64,000 nt of DNA from Pseudosulfitobacter pseudonitzschiae (GCF_900129395.1 NZ_FQVP01000003.1:496001-560000), one strand, 5' to 3'; counted from the first letter of the stretch, positions 1 through 9,146 are shown. Numbers and translations are program-made. The notes: generated by a model from the letters alone, not told the origin.

Positions 1-1
1 C

Positions 2-511
2 GCGAACGAAGTGCTGGTGCAGTTCATGTATGTTACCGCCTATGCGATGGATGGCTTTGCCTTTGCCGCCGAAACGTTGATCGCCCGGGCTTACGGGCGG
101 CGCGACCCTGCGCGTGTGCGGCGCTCGGCGCTGCTGACCTCGGGGTGGGGCGCGGTAACATGCGTGATGCTGGCGCTGGGATTTGCACTGGGCGGGCCGT
201 GGCTGATTGATGTGATGGCCAAGGATCAGGGCGTGCGGGATACGGCCATGGAATTCCTGCCATGGATGGTCGCGGCACCTTTGGCGGGCTGTGCAGCCTG
301 GATGCTGGACGGGATATTCATCGGGGCCACACGCGGGGCGGACATGCGCAACATGATGCTTGTCAGCTTTGCGATCTATGTGGCCTGCGCGGCGGTTGCC
401 CTGCCGCTTTTGGGCAACCATGGCCTGTGGCTGTCGCTGCTGGTCAGCTTCGTGGCGCGTGGGGTGACCCTGGGCATGCGGTATCCGGCGCTGGAGCGCG
501 ACGCGCATTAG
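2..511 (+). CDS. MATE-family efflux transporter, C-terminal part (5' end outside window)
   Basis: Open from the window edge with no start, so only the last ~169 residues are present. They are strongly hydrophobic, with about five membrane-spanning stretches. The segment 'AMDGFAFAAETLIARAYG' is typical of the second half of DinF-like MATE transporters, which export drugs or metabolites using an ion gradient. It ends in a short polar tail. A hairpin-bearing intergenic repeat and the convergent pyrD follow. The substrate cannot be told. Confidence 0.85.
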   Translation, partial: ANEVLVQFMYVTAYAMDGFAFAAETLIARAYGRRDPARVRRSALLTSGWGAVTCVMLALGFALGGPWLIDVMAKDQGVRDTAMEFLPWMVAAPLAGCAAWMLDGIFIGATRGADMRNMMLVSFAIYVACAAVALPLLGNHGLWLSLLVSFVARGVTLGMRYPALERDAH

Positions 512-518
512 GCACGGG

Positions 519-555
519 GGGGCGCTGCCCCGAAGTAGACTTGAAGCCAAAAGAA
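519..555 (-). repeat. Intergenic REP-like repeat, copy 1 (degenerate)
   Basis: Read on the minus strand this starts TTCTTTTGGC seven bases after the pyrD stop and ends in the hairpin GGGGC-AGC-GCCCC (519-531). The head and hairpin match the copies at 23422, 32196 and 36491; the AT-rich core is degraded. It lies between convergent genes and may act as a terminator. Confidence 0.6.
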
Positions 556-561
556 GCGGCG

Positions 562-1605
562 TCAGAGCCAGTCCTTGGTGTTGGTGCCGACCGCTTCCGA
601 GACCGAGCCAAAGCCGTCCTGCTGCAGCAACACATCAAGGCCTTGGGCGATCCGCGCCGCCAGGCTGAGGCCGCCGTAGACAAGGCCGGTGTAGAGTTGC
701 ACCGCAGAGGCGCCCGCGCGGATCTTGGAATAGGCGTCGCGGGCCGTGCTGACGCCACCGACACCGATCAGCGGGATATCGGTCAACGTGTGCAGTTTGG
801 CCAGCGTGTGGGTGGATTTCTCGAACAAGGGTGCACCGGAAAGCCCGCCAGCCTCTTTTGCGTGGGGGCTGCGCAGGTTGATGCGGTCCAGCGTAGTGTT
901 GGTCGTGATAATCGCGGAAATCCGGGCATCCTCGGCCACTTTGGCGATGTCGGCCAGATCCTGATCGGTCAGATCGGGCGCGATTTTCAGGAACACCGGC
1001 ACGTTGCCGCGCACCTGCATGACGCCGTCCAGCAGGGCGGCCAGCGCCATCGGCCCTTGCAGGTCACGCAGCTTTTCGGTGTTGGGCGAGGACACGTTGA
1101 CCGTGGCAAAGTCGATATGACCACGCGCCATTTGCAGCACGCGGGCGAAATCTTCGGCGCGGTTGGCGCTGTCCTTGTTGGCCCCCAGGTTCAGTCCCAC
1201 GGGGATCGTCCTGTGGGCGCGGGCCAACCTGCGCACGATGGCCTCGGCCCCGTCGTTGTTGAACCCGAACCGGTTGATCGCGGCGCGGTCCTCGGTCAGG
1301 CGAAACAGGCGCGGTTTGGGGTTGCCGGGCTGTGGCAGGGGGGTCGCGGCCCCCACCTCGATAAAGCCGAAGCCCGCGCGCACCAGCGGGCGGATCGCGG
1401 TCGCGTTCTTGTCGAACCCCGCGGCCAGCCCGACCGGATTGTTCAGCGTCAGACCCGCGATGCGCGTGGTCAGCCGCGGCGAGGTCACCGGACCGGGCAG
1501 GGCGGCAAAGGGCGTGTGCAACGCGCGCAAGGCAAGGCCGTGGGCCATTTCGGGGTCGATCCGGCGCAGGGCGGCCAAGCCCATTTTCTCGATACTGCGC
1601 TTCAT
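562..1605 (-). CDS. pyrD: Dihydroorotate dehydrogenase (quinone), class 2
   Basis: Oxidises dihydroorotate to orotate with FMN and passes electrons to membrane quinone, the fourth step of pyrimidine synthesis. The 347-residue protein has the amphipathic N-terminal helix of class 2 enzymes, then '[13 protein letters not shown]', '[10 protein letters not shown]' and 'VNVSSPNT'; the serine in the last block is the class 2 catalytic base. I chose ATG 1605 because it overlaps the upstream DUF1330 stop (ATGA) and gives the family N-terminus; the frame is open further upstream only as DUF1330 antiphase sequence. Last gene of a DUF952-DUF1330-pyrD set. Confidence 0.97.
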   Translation of the reverse strand: MKRSIEKMGLAALRRIDPEMAHGLALRALHTPFAALPGPVTSPRLTTRIAGLTLNNPVGLAAGFDKNATAIRPLVRAGFGFIEVGAATPLPQPGNPKPRLFRLTEDRAAINRFGFNNDGAEAIVRRLARAHRTIPVGLNLGANKDSANRAEDFARVLQMARGHIDFATVNVSSPNTEKLRDLQGPMALAALLDGVMQVRGNVPVFLKIAPDLTDQDLADIAKVAEDARISAIITTNTTLDRINLRSPHAKEAGGLSGAPLFEKSTHTLAKLHTLTDIPLIGVGGVSTARDAYSKIRAGASAVQLYTGLVYGGLSLAARIAQGLDVLLQQDGFGSVSEAVGTNTKDWL

Positions 1606-2036
1606 CCGAAGGTTGCTCCGGCGTCGGAAGGCGATGTCCGGATCAACCGCGAGGTCAGCACGGCGGCCTGACGGTGGATCACCGCCTGCTTGTAGTCGGG
1701 GTCGGTGACCATCGCCAGAAAGGCACCCGCATCGGGATAGCGGGCGATGAAACAGGCGTCCCACACCTCATCTGCCGGTCCGATCAGCGTGGTCTGATAC
1801 GTCCCGCGCCAGACGATACGCCCGCCCAGACGCGCCAGAACGGGGCCAGAGTCGCGCCCGTAGTTGGCATAGGCCTGCGCGCCGGTCAGCCCTTTGCCGG
1901 CAAGCGGGTGATCCTCGGGATAGGCGGCCTGTTCACGGAACCGCACAAGGTTCAGCATTTCGATCGGATGATCGCGCGGCAGGTCCTTGAAAGCGTCGAA
2001 CTGCACGCGTTCGGGGTCGATGTGGCTGTCGGTCAT
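1602..2036 (-). CDS. DUF1330 family protein
   Basis: A 144-residue protein of the DUF1330 type, a ferredoxin-like alpha/beta barrel family related to dimeric small monooxygenases. Recognisable blocks are '[14 protein letters not shown]', '[20 protein letters not shown]' and '[20 protein letters not shown]'. No catalytic role is established. Its stop overlaps the pyrD start and its start overlaps the stop of the DUF952 gene (ATGA both times), so translation is probably coupled across the three genes. The start MTDSHIDPE at 2036 is set by that overlap. Confidence 0.85.
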   Translation of the reverse strand: MTDSHIDPERVQFDAFKDLPRDHPIEMLNLVRFREQAAYPEDHPLAGKGLTGAQAYANYGRDSGPVLARLGGRIVWRGTYQTTLIGPADEVWDACFIARYPDAGAFLAMVTDPDYKQAVIHRQAAVLTSRLIRTSPSDAGATFG

Positions 2037-2371
2037 AGGACACCCGCGGGGAATTGGTGAACGCCGTCCTGCAGGGGCAGCGGCTGTGCCCATGCCACGT
2101 CTTCCAGTTTCAGCGGGCGGTAAAGGTGGGGAAACAACGCACCGCCGCGCGATGGCTCCCAGACCAGCTTGTCACTCAGGTCGTTCGCCTCAAGTCCCAG
2201 CAACCACAGGTTTTCTTCGCCCGCGAAGTGTTTGGCTGCGGTTTCGGCAGCCTGCGCAGGTGTCGAAAAATGCACATAGCCGTCGGTGACGTCGATGGGG
2301 GCGCCCAAAGTTTCGCCCTTGGCGCGCAGGTCTTGCCATTCATCGGCACGGAATATTTTCAAAATCAGCAT
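2033..2371 (-). CDS. DUF952 family protein
   Basis: A 112-residue protein with DUF952 features: N-terminal 'ILKIFRADEWQDLRAKG', 'DGYVHFSTPAQAAETAAKHF' and C-terminal 'ALFPHLYRPLKLEDV'. The family is widespread and uncharacterised; the His-containing YVHFST block is its hallmark. I start at ATG 2371 (MLILKIF); an in-frame codon at 2407 would add 12 residues unlike the family. First gene of the coupled set leading into pyrD. No signal peptide. Confidence 0.85.
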   Translation of the reverse strand: MLILKIFRADEWQDLRAKGETLGAPIDVTDGYVHFSTPAQAAETAAKHFAGEENLWLLGLEANDLSDKLVWEPSRGGALFPHLYRPLKLEDVAWAQPLPLQDGVHQFPAGVL

Positions 2372-2523
2372 GGCTTCACTGATGCCGTGTGCCTTGAGGT
2401 TGGTCAAGCGGCCAAGGCTTCCGATACGTCAATTCGCGCGCCGTGCACTCCGGTTTTGACTCTTAATCAGAGCGCCGCCAGAGTGATGCCAATGCCAACA
2501 GACCTTTTAGGGGGATACCTGAC

Positions 2524-4083
2524 ATGTTTTTGCGTCTGACACAGACAGCGATCGCGCTTGCGCTGACCGCTGGCACAGCGATGGCGGATTATTCGCTGAC
2601 CATCCTGCACACCAACGATTTCCATGCACGGTTTGAACCGATCAGCAAATATGACGGTCCCTGCGGTGCCGAGGATAACACGGCCGGCGAATGCTTTGGC
2701 GGTACGGCGCGGCTGGTGACGGCGATCAAGGATGCCAAGGCACGCTCGAACAACGCCATCCTTGTGGACGGCGGTGACCAGTTCCAGGGCACGCTGTTCT
2801 ACACCTACTACAAGGGCAAGCTGGCCGCCGAGATGATGAACATGCTGGGCTATGACGCGATGACCGTGGGCAACCACGAATTCGACGATGGCCCCGAGGT
2901 GCTGGCCAGCTTTATCGATGCGATCAATTTCCCGATCCTGATGTCCAACGCCGATGTCTCGGGCGAGCCGCTGCTGGCGGACAAGATCGCGAAATCCACG
3001 GTGATCGAACGCGGTGGTGAAAAGATCGGCCTGATCGGCCTGACGCCGCAGGACACGGACGAACTGGCCAGCCCCGGCAAGAACGTGATCTTTACCGATC
3101 CGTCCGACGCGGTTCAGGGCGAGGTCGACAAGCTGACCGAAGAGGGCATCACCAAGATCATCGTGCTGTCGCACTCGGGCTATGTGGTCGACAAACGTGT
3201 GGCCGAGAACACCACCGGCGTTGACGTGATCGTAGGAGGCCACTCGAACACGCTGCTCAGCAATACCGACGAAAAGGCCGAAGGCCCCTATCCCACGATG
3301 GTGGGCAGCACCGCGATTGTTCAGGCCTATGCTTACGGTAAGTATCTGGGCGAGCTGAACGTGACCTTTGACGACGCGGGCAACGTCACCGAAGCCAAGG
3401 GCGATCCGATCCTGATCGACGCGAGCGTGGCCGAGGATGAGGCGACCGTGGCGCGCATTGCCGAAGCGGCGGCACCGCTGGACGAGATCCGCAACCGCGT
3501 GGTGGCCGAAGCATCAGACCAGATTGGCGGCGACCGGGAAACCTGCCGTGCGATGGAATGCTCGATGGGGACGCTGATTGCCGATGCAATGCTGGCACGG
3601 GTCAAGGATCAGGGCATCGAGATCGCGATCCAGAACGGCGGCGGTATTCGCGCGTCGATTGATGCAGGCCCCGTCACCATGGGTGAAGTGCTGACCGTGC
3701 TGCCGTTCCAGAACACGCTGTCCACGTTCCAGGTGACTGGCGCGACCTTGATCGAGGCGCTGGAAAACGGCGTGAGCCAGGTGGAAGAGGGCGCAGGCCG
3801 CTTTGCCCAGGTGGCGGGCATGTCCTATGCCTATGATGCGTCGAAGCCGGCGGGTGAGCGGGTGTCGGACGTGATGGTCGGCGGCGCGCCGATTGATCCT
3901 GAAAAGGTCTATGGCGTCGTGTCCAACAACTATGTGCGCAACGGTGGTGATGGTTACAAGATGTTCATCAACGCCGAAAACGCTTATGACTTCGGGCCGG
4001 ATGTGGCGGATGTGTTGGCCGAGTATCTGGCCGCGCAGGCGCCGTTCACGCCGGTCACCGACGGTCGCATCACGGTCAAGTAA
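2524..4083 (+). CDS. Periplasmic 5'-nucleotidase / UDP-sugar hydrolase-type metallophosphatase
   Basis: A 519-residue exported enzyme. Residues 1-21 form a signal peptide ending AMA. The calcineurin-like metallophosphatase domain follows, with 'HTNDFHAR' (residues 29-36), 'GDQFQGT', 'NHEFDDG' and 'GGHSN' supplying the two-metal site. The C-terminal 5'-nucleotidase domain includes 'NGGGIRASI' and 'NNYVRNGGDGY'. It should release phosphate and nucleosides from nucleotides in the periplasm. A strong Shine-Dalgarno (AGGGGGA) precedes ATG 2524. Monocistronic, with a strong terminator 25 bases after the stop. Exact substrate is not fixed by sequence. Confidence 0.93.
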   Translation: MFLRLTQTAIALALTAGTAMADYSLTILHTNDFHARFEPISKYDGPCGAEDNTAGECFGGTARLVTAIKDAKARSNNAILVDGGDQFQGTLFYTYYKGKLAAEMMNMLGYDAMTVGNHEFDDGPEVLASFIDAINFPILMSNADVSGEPLLADKIAKSTVIERGGEKIGLIGLTPQDTDELASPGKNVIFTDPSDAVQGEVDKLTEEGITKIIVLSHSGYVVDKRVAENTTGVDVIVGGHSNTLLSNTDEKAEGPYPTMVGSTAIVQAYAYGKYLGELNVTFDDAGNVTEAKGDPILIDASVAEDEATVARIAEAAAPLDEIRNRVVAEASDQIGGDRETCRAMECSMGTLIADAMLARVKDQGIEIAIQNGGGIRASIDAGPVTMGEVLTVLPFQNTLSTFQVTGATLIEALENGVSQVEEGAGRFAQVAGMSYAYDASKPAGERVSDVMVGGAPIDPEKVYGVVSNNYVRNGGDGYKMFINAENAYDFGPDVADVLAEYLAAQAPFTPVTDGRITVK

Positions 4084-4107
4084 GGCGCTTTGCCGCCTAA
4101 ACTGACA

Positions 4108-4140
4108 GGGCACGCAGGCATCGTTCTGCGTGCCCTTTTT
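4108..4140. terminator. Rho-independent terminator after the 5'-nucleotidase gene
   Basis: A perfect 10-bp stem GGGCACGCAG / CTGCGTGCCC around an 8-base loop, followed by TTTTT. It sits between convergent genes and may also stop transcription from the MFS gene on the minus strand. Confidence 0.9.
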
Positions 4141-4151
4141 CGTGGCTGTGC

Positions 4152-5420
4152 TTACGAGGCTGCGGCAGTGTCGGCTTCGGCCTGCACTTCGGCCTCGGAT
4201 GCACCCAGGACCGCGGTTTGCGGCGTGCTGCCGCGACCGCCCGGTGCCACCTGAAAGGCGGTCTTGTCCGCGTCTTTCACGGCCACCCGGCGCGAGATGC
4301 GCCATATTGTATAGACGATCACCAAAACATGGGCGACGGCGGTGACCATGAACAGGGCCCGGTCGGCAAAGTTGCTCATCGCCCAGCCTGCCATCAGCGG
4401 CCCCACGATACCGCCGCCGCCGTAAAGCAGCAGCAGTCCGCCCGAGATCTGGATCGACGTGCCGGGGGCGGCGTGGTCGTTGGCATGGGCCACGATCACC
4501 GGATACATGGCAAAGATCGACCCGCCCAGGATCGCGGCCAGGACCAGGTTGGGGATACGCCCCTGTGGTGCGATGGTGATGAACAGGATGTCGGCAACCA
4601 GCGCGGCCAGCGCGATGCCCACCAGCACCTTGCGCCGGTCCATCCGGTCGCTGAGAATGCCCACTGGGATTTGCGCCAGCGCACCTGCCAGGATCGGCAA
4701 TGAGGTAAAGAATGCAATCGCGGCCAGCATCAGCCCCGTGCGTTCCGCATAGACCGCCGCCAGCGTGCCAAAGGCCGAGTTGCTGACCCCCACCCAGAAC
4801 ACCGCGAAGACTGCGACAGGTGAATTGCGCCACAGGGCTTTCATATCCAGTCGCGCAGCCACAAGCGGTGCGGGGTTGGAGTTGGAGGACAGGGCGGTGG
4901 GGACCAGCGCCAGGCAATAGAATATCGCGCCCAAGGCAAAGAAGAAAAACCCGGAGGTGTCGCCCAGCGTCAGGGTCATCTGACCCGCGGTCACCGCTCC
5001 GAGGTTGACCATCGTGTAGACGCCAAAGATGCGCCCGCGCTGCTCGGGTGCCGCCTGATCGCTCAGCCAGCTTTCGACAATCATCGCAGCACCTGCAAAA
5101 CAGAAACCGCAAACGCCGCGCAGCGCGATCCACGCCCATGGTGTCAGCATGATCGCAGACCCCAGCATCGACACCGCGGCAATCGCGGCCATCGCGCCGA
5201 ACGCGCGCACGTGGCCGACATTTGCCACCAATCGCGGCGTCAGCACGCAACCGGCCATGTAGCCGATGGCCCAGCCCGTGCCGAGCAGACCTAAGGAAAA
5301 GGCCGAAAACCCCTCGGCGCTGCCACGCACCGGCAGGATCAGCCCGTTGATGCCCCCTGCGAACAGCAGGAAGGACGAGCCGAGCAAAAGGGCAAAGACG
5401 GGCAGGAACTGGCGGATCAT
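4152..5420 (-). CDS. MFS transporter, YcaD-like
   Basis: A 422-residue twelve-helix major facilitator carrier. The first helix ('FLPVFALLLGSSFLLFAGGINGLILP') and 'RGRIFGVYTMVNLGAVTAGQ' after helix 4 resemble the YcaD group of inner-membrane carriers, whose substrates are unknown. The start MIRQFLPV at 5420 is preferred; the open frame to 5507 adds polar residues unlike a carrier N-terminus. The C-terminus carries an acidic, alanine-rich tail of about 40 residues. Stands alone, divergent from the YedK gene. Confidence 0.88.
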   Translation of the reverse strand: MIRQFLPVFALLLGSSFLLFAGGINGLILPVRGSAEGFSAFSLGLLGTGWAIGYMAGCVLTPRLVANVGHVRAFGAMAAIAAVSMLGSAIMLTPWAWIALRGVCGFCFAGAAMIVESWLSDQAAPEQRGRIFGVYTMVNLGAVTAGQMTLTLGDTSGFFFFALGAIFYCLALVPTALSSNSNPAPLVAARLDMKALWRNSPVAVFAVFWVGVSNSAFGTLAAVYAERTGLMLAAIAFFTSLPILAGALAQIPVGILSDRMDRRKVLVGIALAALVADILFITIAPQGRIPNLVLAAILGGSIFAMYPVIVAHANDHAAPGTSIQISGGLLLLYGGGGIVGPLMAGWAMSNFADRALFMVTAVAHVLVIVYTIWRISRRVAVKDADKTAFQVAPGGRGSTPQTAVLGASEAEVQAEADTAAAS

Positions 5421-5566
5421 GGGGCAGGTGTCCAATCGGTCGGTGTGGTTGCAGTCTGCGCGGCTTTGATGGCGGTTGCAAACGGATGGCGTCGTCTTTC
5501 CGCTCAATGCGGGTGGGCCGTGGACGGGGCTTGGACCTGTGGCACAAGTCGCCTACATTCCCCACC

Positions 5567-6229
5567 ATGTGTGGCCGCATTGCCGTTACTCTACCACCCG
5601 ACGCGATGGCGCAACTGTTCGCGGCAGCGCCCGCAAACGATTTGCCGCATGTGCCCAATTTCAACGTCTGCCCCACCGATCCGGTGCATGTCGTCCGCAG
5701 CGATGGCAGTCAGCGGTCGCTGGGGGCGATGCGTTGGGGGTTTATCCCGCAATGGTACAAGAAACCGAATGACGGACCGTTGCTGATCAACGCGCGGGCC
5801 GAGACCATCGCCGATAAACCCGCCTTTCGCAGCGCTTGTCGCGACAGGCGGTGTGTCGTGCTGGCCACCGGGTTCTATGAATGGACCAAGGATGCCGACG
5901 GCAACCGACTGCCGTGGTACATCACCCGCCGGGATGGCGCGCCCTTGACCTTTGCGGCCATCTGGCAGGATTGGGAGGGGGGCGATACCCGGTTGCGGAC
6001 CTGCGCCATTGTCACCACGGGGGCCAACGCAACGATGTCCGCCATTCACCACCGGATGCCTGTCGTGCTGGAGCCGGAGCAGCTGTCACTGTGGTTGGGA
6101 GAAGAGGGCAAAGGTGCCGCCCGCCTGATGCAGCCAGCGCCCGAAGACACATTGCAGATGCACCGTGTGAGCACGGCCGTAAACTCGAACCGCGCCGAAG
6201 GGCCCGAACTGATCGAACCCTTTGAGTGA
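5567..6229 (+). CDS. SOS response-associated peptidase family protein (YedK/HMCES type)
   Basis: A 220-residue SRAP protein, which covalently caps abasic sites in single-stranded DNA. The start is fixed by MCGRIA at 5567: after Met removal, Cys2 becomes the N-terminal nucleophile that makes a thiazolidine link to the abasic site. Other active-site blocks are present: 'INARAETI' (Asn), 'GFYEWTKD' (Glu) and 'IHHRMPV' (His). Family length is usual. The role in DNA damage tolerance follows from the family. Convergent with the cupredoxin-like gene. Confidence 0.95.
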   Translation: MCGRIAVTLPPDAMAQLFAAAPANDLPHVPNFNVCPTDPVHVVRSDGSQRSLGAMRWGFIPQWYKKPNDGPLLINARAETIADKPAFRSACRDRRCVVLATGFYEWTKDADGNRLPWYITRRDGAPLTFAAIWQDWEGGDTRLRTCAIVTTGANATMSAIHHRMPVVLEPEQLSLWLGEEGKGAARLMQPAPEDTLQMHRVSTAVNSNRAEGPELIEPFE

Positions 6230-6239
6230 AACGCCGAAC

Positions 6240-6268
6240 GACCCGCTTGTCTGGACGACAAGCAGGTC
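6240..6268. terminator. Probable bidirectional terminator hairpin
   Basis: A 12-bp inverted repeat with one mismatch (GACCCGCTTGTC / GACAAGCAGGTC) and a 5-base loop, between the convergent YedK and cupredoxin-like genes. There is no clear T-run on either side, so it may only block exonucleases. Confidence 0.5.
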
Positions 6269-6293
6269 CCAGAGCGTGTCGCCCTGCGCAGTA

Positions 6294-6671
6294 TCAGTTG
6301 CCGAGTGGAGGCGTGCTGAAGCTGATCGCGCCCGAAGCGTTGGAAATGGCCTCTTCGTCGGCATCTTCGGCCAGGACCAGGCTGAAATCGTTTTTCATTC
6401 CGGCGAACACGGTGAATGTCTCTTCGCCCTCGATCGCGATCGGGCCGACGGTCCAGTTTTCATCTTTGGCCACGATCGACTGTTCGGCTTCGGATGCGTT
6501 GATGAACCGGACAGTGTCGCCGGGACTTGCATACGTCACACGCGGAAAGAAAGATGCGCCCAGAACCATGACGGTGTGTTCGTTGGTGGATTCACCATCG
6601 GCGAAGGCGGCAGGGGCCAATGTCGCACCGAAAGCGGCGGCAAGGGCCAGTTTTTGAATAGAACGCAGCAT
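6294..6671 (-). CDS. Exported cupredoxin-like protein
   Basis: A 125-residue protein with a signal peptide (residues 1-24, cleavage after AAFA). The mature part resembles a cupredoxin fold: 'HTVMVLGASFFPRVTYASPGDTVRFINASE' is the usual N-terminal beta half of a plastocyanin-like domain. It has no cysteine in the mature part, so a normal type 1 copper site (Cys-His-Met) is absent, and copper binding is doubtful. The start MLRSIQK at 6671 gives a proper signal peptide; the upstream nine codons do not. Stands alone. Confidence 0.75.
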   Translation of the reverse strand: MLRSIQKLALAAAFGATLAPAAFADGESTNEHTVMVLGASFFPRVTYASPGDTVRFINASEAEQSIVAKDENWTVGPIAIEGEETFTVFAGMKNDFSLVLAEDADEEAISNASGAISFSTPPLGN

Positions 6672-6757
6672 GAATGCTCCTGTTTGGTCCGGCCCCACCC
6701 GAAAACACTGACCGAAGCCCTAGCGGGAGATTGCGGCGCAAATGCGACGACAAGGGG

Positions 6758-7663
6758 TCAGGTCTGAGGTATTGGTTCGGACGCGTTGCGTGCCTGTTCA
6801 CCCAGCCACGCGCGAAAGGACCGCAGCGACGCCTGGGTGGCGCGTTCGGAAGGCCACACCAGGTAATAGGTCCCGATGCTTTGCGATGTCTGCGCCGAGG
6901 CGAGCGCAAGTTGGCCGCTGTCCAGATAGGGCTGGGCGACAAAGGTCGGCAGCAATGCCACGCCCATGCCGTGGATCGCCGCCTGTGCCATGGTCGAGAA
7001 TTGGTCGAACTGCATTCCGGCGCCCAATTCCCCTGTCCAGCCTTGCGCCGCCAGCCAGCGCGCCCAGCCCTTGGGGCGCGTTTCCAGATGCAGCAGGGGC
7101 TGCGCCGCGATCTGGGCGCTGCTGGCCTGTTGCAGCAACCCCGGCGCGCAAACCGGCACCACCGTTTCCGGCATCAGGGGCAGGTGATCCGCCCCCGGCC
7201 AGTCGGCGCGGCCGAAATGGATAGCAGCGTCGAACCGGCTGGCCCGGAAATCGAAGGGCGCCAGACGTGTGGACAAGTTGACCGTGACCTCTGGGTGGGT
7301 GCGGGCGAAATCCTGCAGGCGCGGGGCCAGCCAGTGCATCCCGAATGCAGGCAGGATCGCAAGGTTCAATGTGCCGCCGTCCGGGTTTGTACGTGCGGCC
7401 ACCGATGCCGCCGCCAGCCGGTGCAGGATCTCGCGCACCGTGCGCGCATATTCGCGCCCCACCGGCGTCAGCACCAGAGCGCGCCCCTCACGCTGCACCA
7501 GCGCCGCACCGATCTGTGTCTCAAGGCTGCGCAACTGGCGGCTGACCCCGCTTTGGGTCAACGACAGCTCTTGCGCGGCGGCCGTGGCGGACCCCAGACG
7601 CGCCACAGCCTCGAACGCCATCAGCGCGCCGGTCGAAGGCAGGAAGCGTCGGGGCGCGATCAT
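6758..7663 (-). CDS. LysR-family transcriptional regulator, GcvA/GcdR-like
   Basis: A 301-residue LysR regulator: winged helix-turn-helix at about residues 18-42 ('ARLGSATAAAQELSLTQSGVSRQL' region, quoted only in part here by sense), then the periplasmic-binding-like effector domain with 'HFGRADWPGADHLPL' and 'PVCAPGLL', typical of the GcvA subgroup. It is divergent from gcdH with 104 bases between starts. In pseudomonads a LysR protein, GcdR, next to gcdH controls glutarate use, so the same job is a fair inference here. It has a methionine start at 7663. Confidence 0.9.
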   Translation of the reverse strand: MIAPRRFLPSTGALMAFEAVARLGSATAAAQELSLTQSGVSRQLRSLETQIGAALVQREGRALVLTPVGREYARTVREILHRLAAASVAARTNPDGGTLNLAILPAFGMHWLAPRLQDFARTHPEVTVNLSTRLAPFDFRASRFDAAIHFGRADWPGADHLPLMPETVVPVCAPGLLQQASSAQIAAQPLLHLETRPKGWARWLAAQGWTGELGAGMQFDQFSTMAQAAIHGMGVALLPTFVAQPYLDSGQLALASAQTSQSIGTYYLVWPSERATQASLRSFRAWLGEQARNASEPIPQT

Positions 7664-7767
7664 CTATGACTAATCCTCATGTATCACAGGACGGATGATT
7701 GTTAGAACTTGCCGCGTTTCTTTGCAATACTGCACGAAATTCAACAGATTCGAGAAAGAGGCTGATC
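7664..7767. promoter_or_regulatory. Divergent LysR / gcdH control region
   Basis: A 104-base gap between divergent starts. An imperfect dyad AATC-N-TC ... GA-N-GGAT (about 7672-7700) is a possible LysR operator. No promoter hexamers stand out with certainty. An in-frame TTG for gcdH at 7699 lies inside this region and is rejected as the start. Confidence 0.35.
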
Positions 7768-8991
7768 ATGAATGCAGAAACCCCGATCCTGAAAGCCAAG
7801 GACGCTCCCGATCTGGGCAGCTTCGACTGGGCCGATCCTTTCCGCCTGTCGCAACAGCTGACCGAAGACGAGCGCATGATCCAGGACAGCGCCGCGGCCT
7901 ATGCCAAGGAAAAGCTGGCCCCGCGCATCATCGACGCCTTTGCCAACGAAACCTCCGACAAGTCGATCTTTGCCGAAATGGGCGACATGGGCCTGCTGGG
8001 CGTGACCCTGCCCGAGGAATACGGTGGTCTGGGCGGCTCTTATGTCTCTTATGGTCTGGTCGCCCGCGAAGTCGAGCGGATCGACAGCGGTTACCGGTCG
8101 ATGATGTCGGTGCAATCCAGCCTGGTGATCTATCCGATCTATGCCTACGGCTCGGAAGAGCAGCGCAAGAAATACCTGCCGAAACTGGCCAGCGGCGAAT
8201 GGGTCGGCTGCTTTGGTCTGACCGAACCTGATGCCGGGTCCGACCCCGCGGGCATGAAAACCCGTGCGGTGAAAACACCGACGGGCTACAAGCTGACCGG
8301 TTCGAAAATGTGGATTTCCAACGCGCCATTTGCGGACGTGTTTGTGGTCTGGGCCAAGTCGGAAGAGCACGGCGGCAAGATCCGCGGCTTTATCCTGGAA
8401 AAAGGCATGACGGGTCTGAGCGCCCCCAAGATCGAAAACAAGCTGTCCTTGCGCGCTTCGATCACCGGTGAAATCGTCATGGACGGTGTCGAGGTCGGTG
8501 ACGACGCGCTGTTGCCCAACGTGCAAGGTCTGAAAGGCCCCTTCGGCTGTTTGAACCGTGCCCGTTACGGGATTAGCTGGGGCGCGCTGGGCGCTGCCGA
8601 ATTCTGCTGGCACGCCGCACGCCAGTACGGTCTGGACCGCAAGCAATTCAACAAACCGCTGGCCGGAACGCAGCTGTTCCAGAAGAAACTGGCCGACATG
8701 CAGACCGAGATTGCACTGGGGCTGCAAGCCTCGTTGCAAGTGGGTCGCCTGATGGACGCAGCCCAGGCCGCGCCCGAGATGATTTCCATCGTCAAGCGCA
8801 ACAACTGCGGCAAGGCGTTGGACATTGCCCGCATCGCGCGTGACATGCACGGCGGCAACGGCATCTCGGGTGAATTCCAGGTGATGCGCCACGTGATGAA
8901 CCTTGAGACGGTCAACACCTACGAGGGCACCCACGACGTGCACGCCCTGATCCTGGGCCGTGCGCAGACCGGCATTCAGGCGTTCTTTTAA
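7768..8991 (+). CDS. gcdH: Glutaryl-CoA dehydrogenase
   Basis: A 407-residue acyl-CoA dehydrogenase of the glutaryl-CoA type, which oxidises and decarboxylates glutaryl-CoA to crotonyl-CoA during lysine, tryptophan and glutarate breakdown. It uses FAD and passes electrons to ETF. The glutaryl-CoA subgroup is shown by the N-terminal '[17 protein letters not shown]', '[14 protein letters not shown]', 'RMSHP-like' substrate region and the C-terminal '[19 protein letters not shown]', where Glu386 is the catalytic base. ATG 7768 is chosen as it gives the family N-terminus. The LysR gene upstream is the likely regulator; a terminator follows. Confidence 0.94.
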   Translation: MNAETPILKAKDAPDLGSFDWADPFRLSQQLTEDERMIQDSAAAYAKEKLAPRIIDAFANETSDKSIFAEMGDMGLLGVTLPEEYGGLGGSYVSYGLVAREVERIDSGYRSMMSVQSSLVIYPIYAYGSEEQRKKYLPKLASGEWVGCFGLTEPDAGSDPAGMKTRAVKTPTGYKLTGSKMWISNAPFADVFVVWAKSEEHGGKIRGFILEKGMTGLSAPKIENKLSLRASITGEIVMDGVEVGDDALLPNVQGLKGPFGCLNRARYGISWGALGAAEFCWHAARQYGLDRKQFNKPLAGTQLFQKKLADMQTEIALGLQASLQVGRLMDAAQAAPEMISIVKRNNCGKALDIARIARDMHGGNGISGEFQVMRHVMNLETVNTYEGTHDVHALILGRAQTGIQAFF

Positions 8992-9024
8992 GCCTGCACG
9001 CTTTGAAAATTGAAACAGCAGATG

Positions 9025-9052
9025 CGGGGGCCACGGTGCCCCCGTTTCTTTT
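9025..9052 (+). terminator. Terminator after gcdH
   Basis: A 7-bp stem CGGGGGC / GCCCCCG with a 6-base loop, then TTTCTTTT. The T-tract merges with the start of a REP-like repeat at 9046. Confidence 0.85.
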
Positions 9053-9066
9053 GGCTCTGAATATCC
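9046..9066 (+). repeat. Intergenic REP-like repeat, copy 2 (head and core only)
   Basis: TTCTTTTGGCT, four variable bases, then ATATCC. Head and core match the copies at 23422 and 32196. The GC hairpin that normally follows is missing here; instead the head doubles as the T-tract of the gcdH terminator just upstream. Confidence 0.55.
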
Positions 9067-9146
9067 AAGCCCAAGCGCGCCGCGCAGGCTCTGGTGAAAC
9101 GCGCATCATCCGCTAAGCTGTGCCGAACACCAAAGCGAGGCGACAG

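Noticed and set aside
262-1671. Plus-strand frame of 469 codons over pyrD
   Set aside because: Antisense of a clear pyrD gene and starts inside the MATE gene.
3514-5676. Minus-strand frame of 720 codons spanning the 5'-nucleotidase end and the MFS gene
   Set aside because: Antisense and out-of-frame shadow; it crosses a strong terminator and shows no domain.
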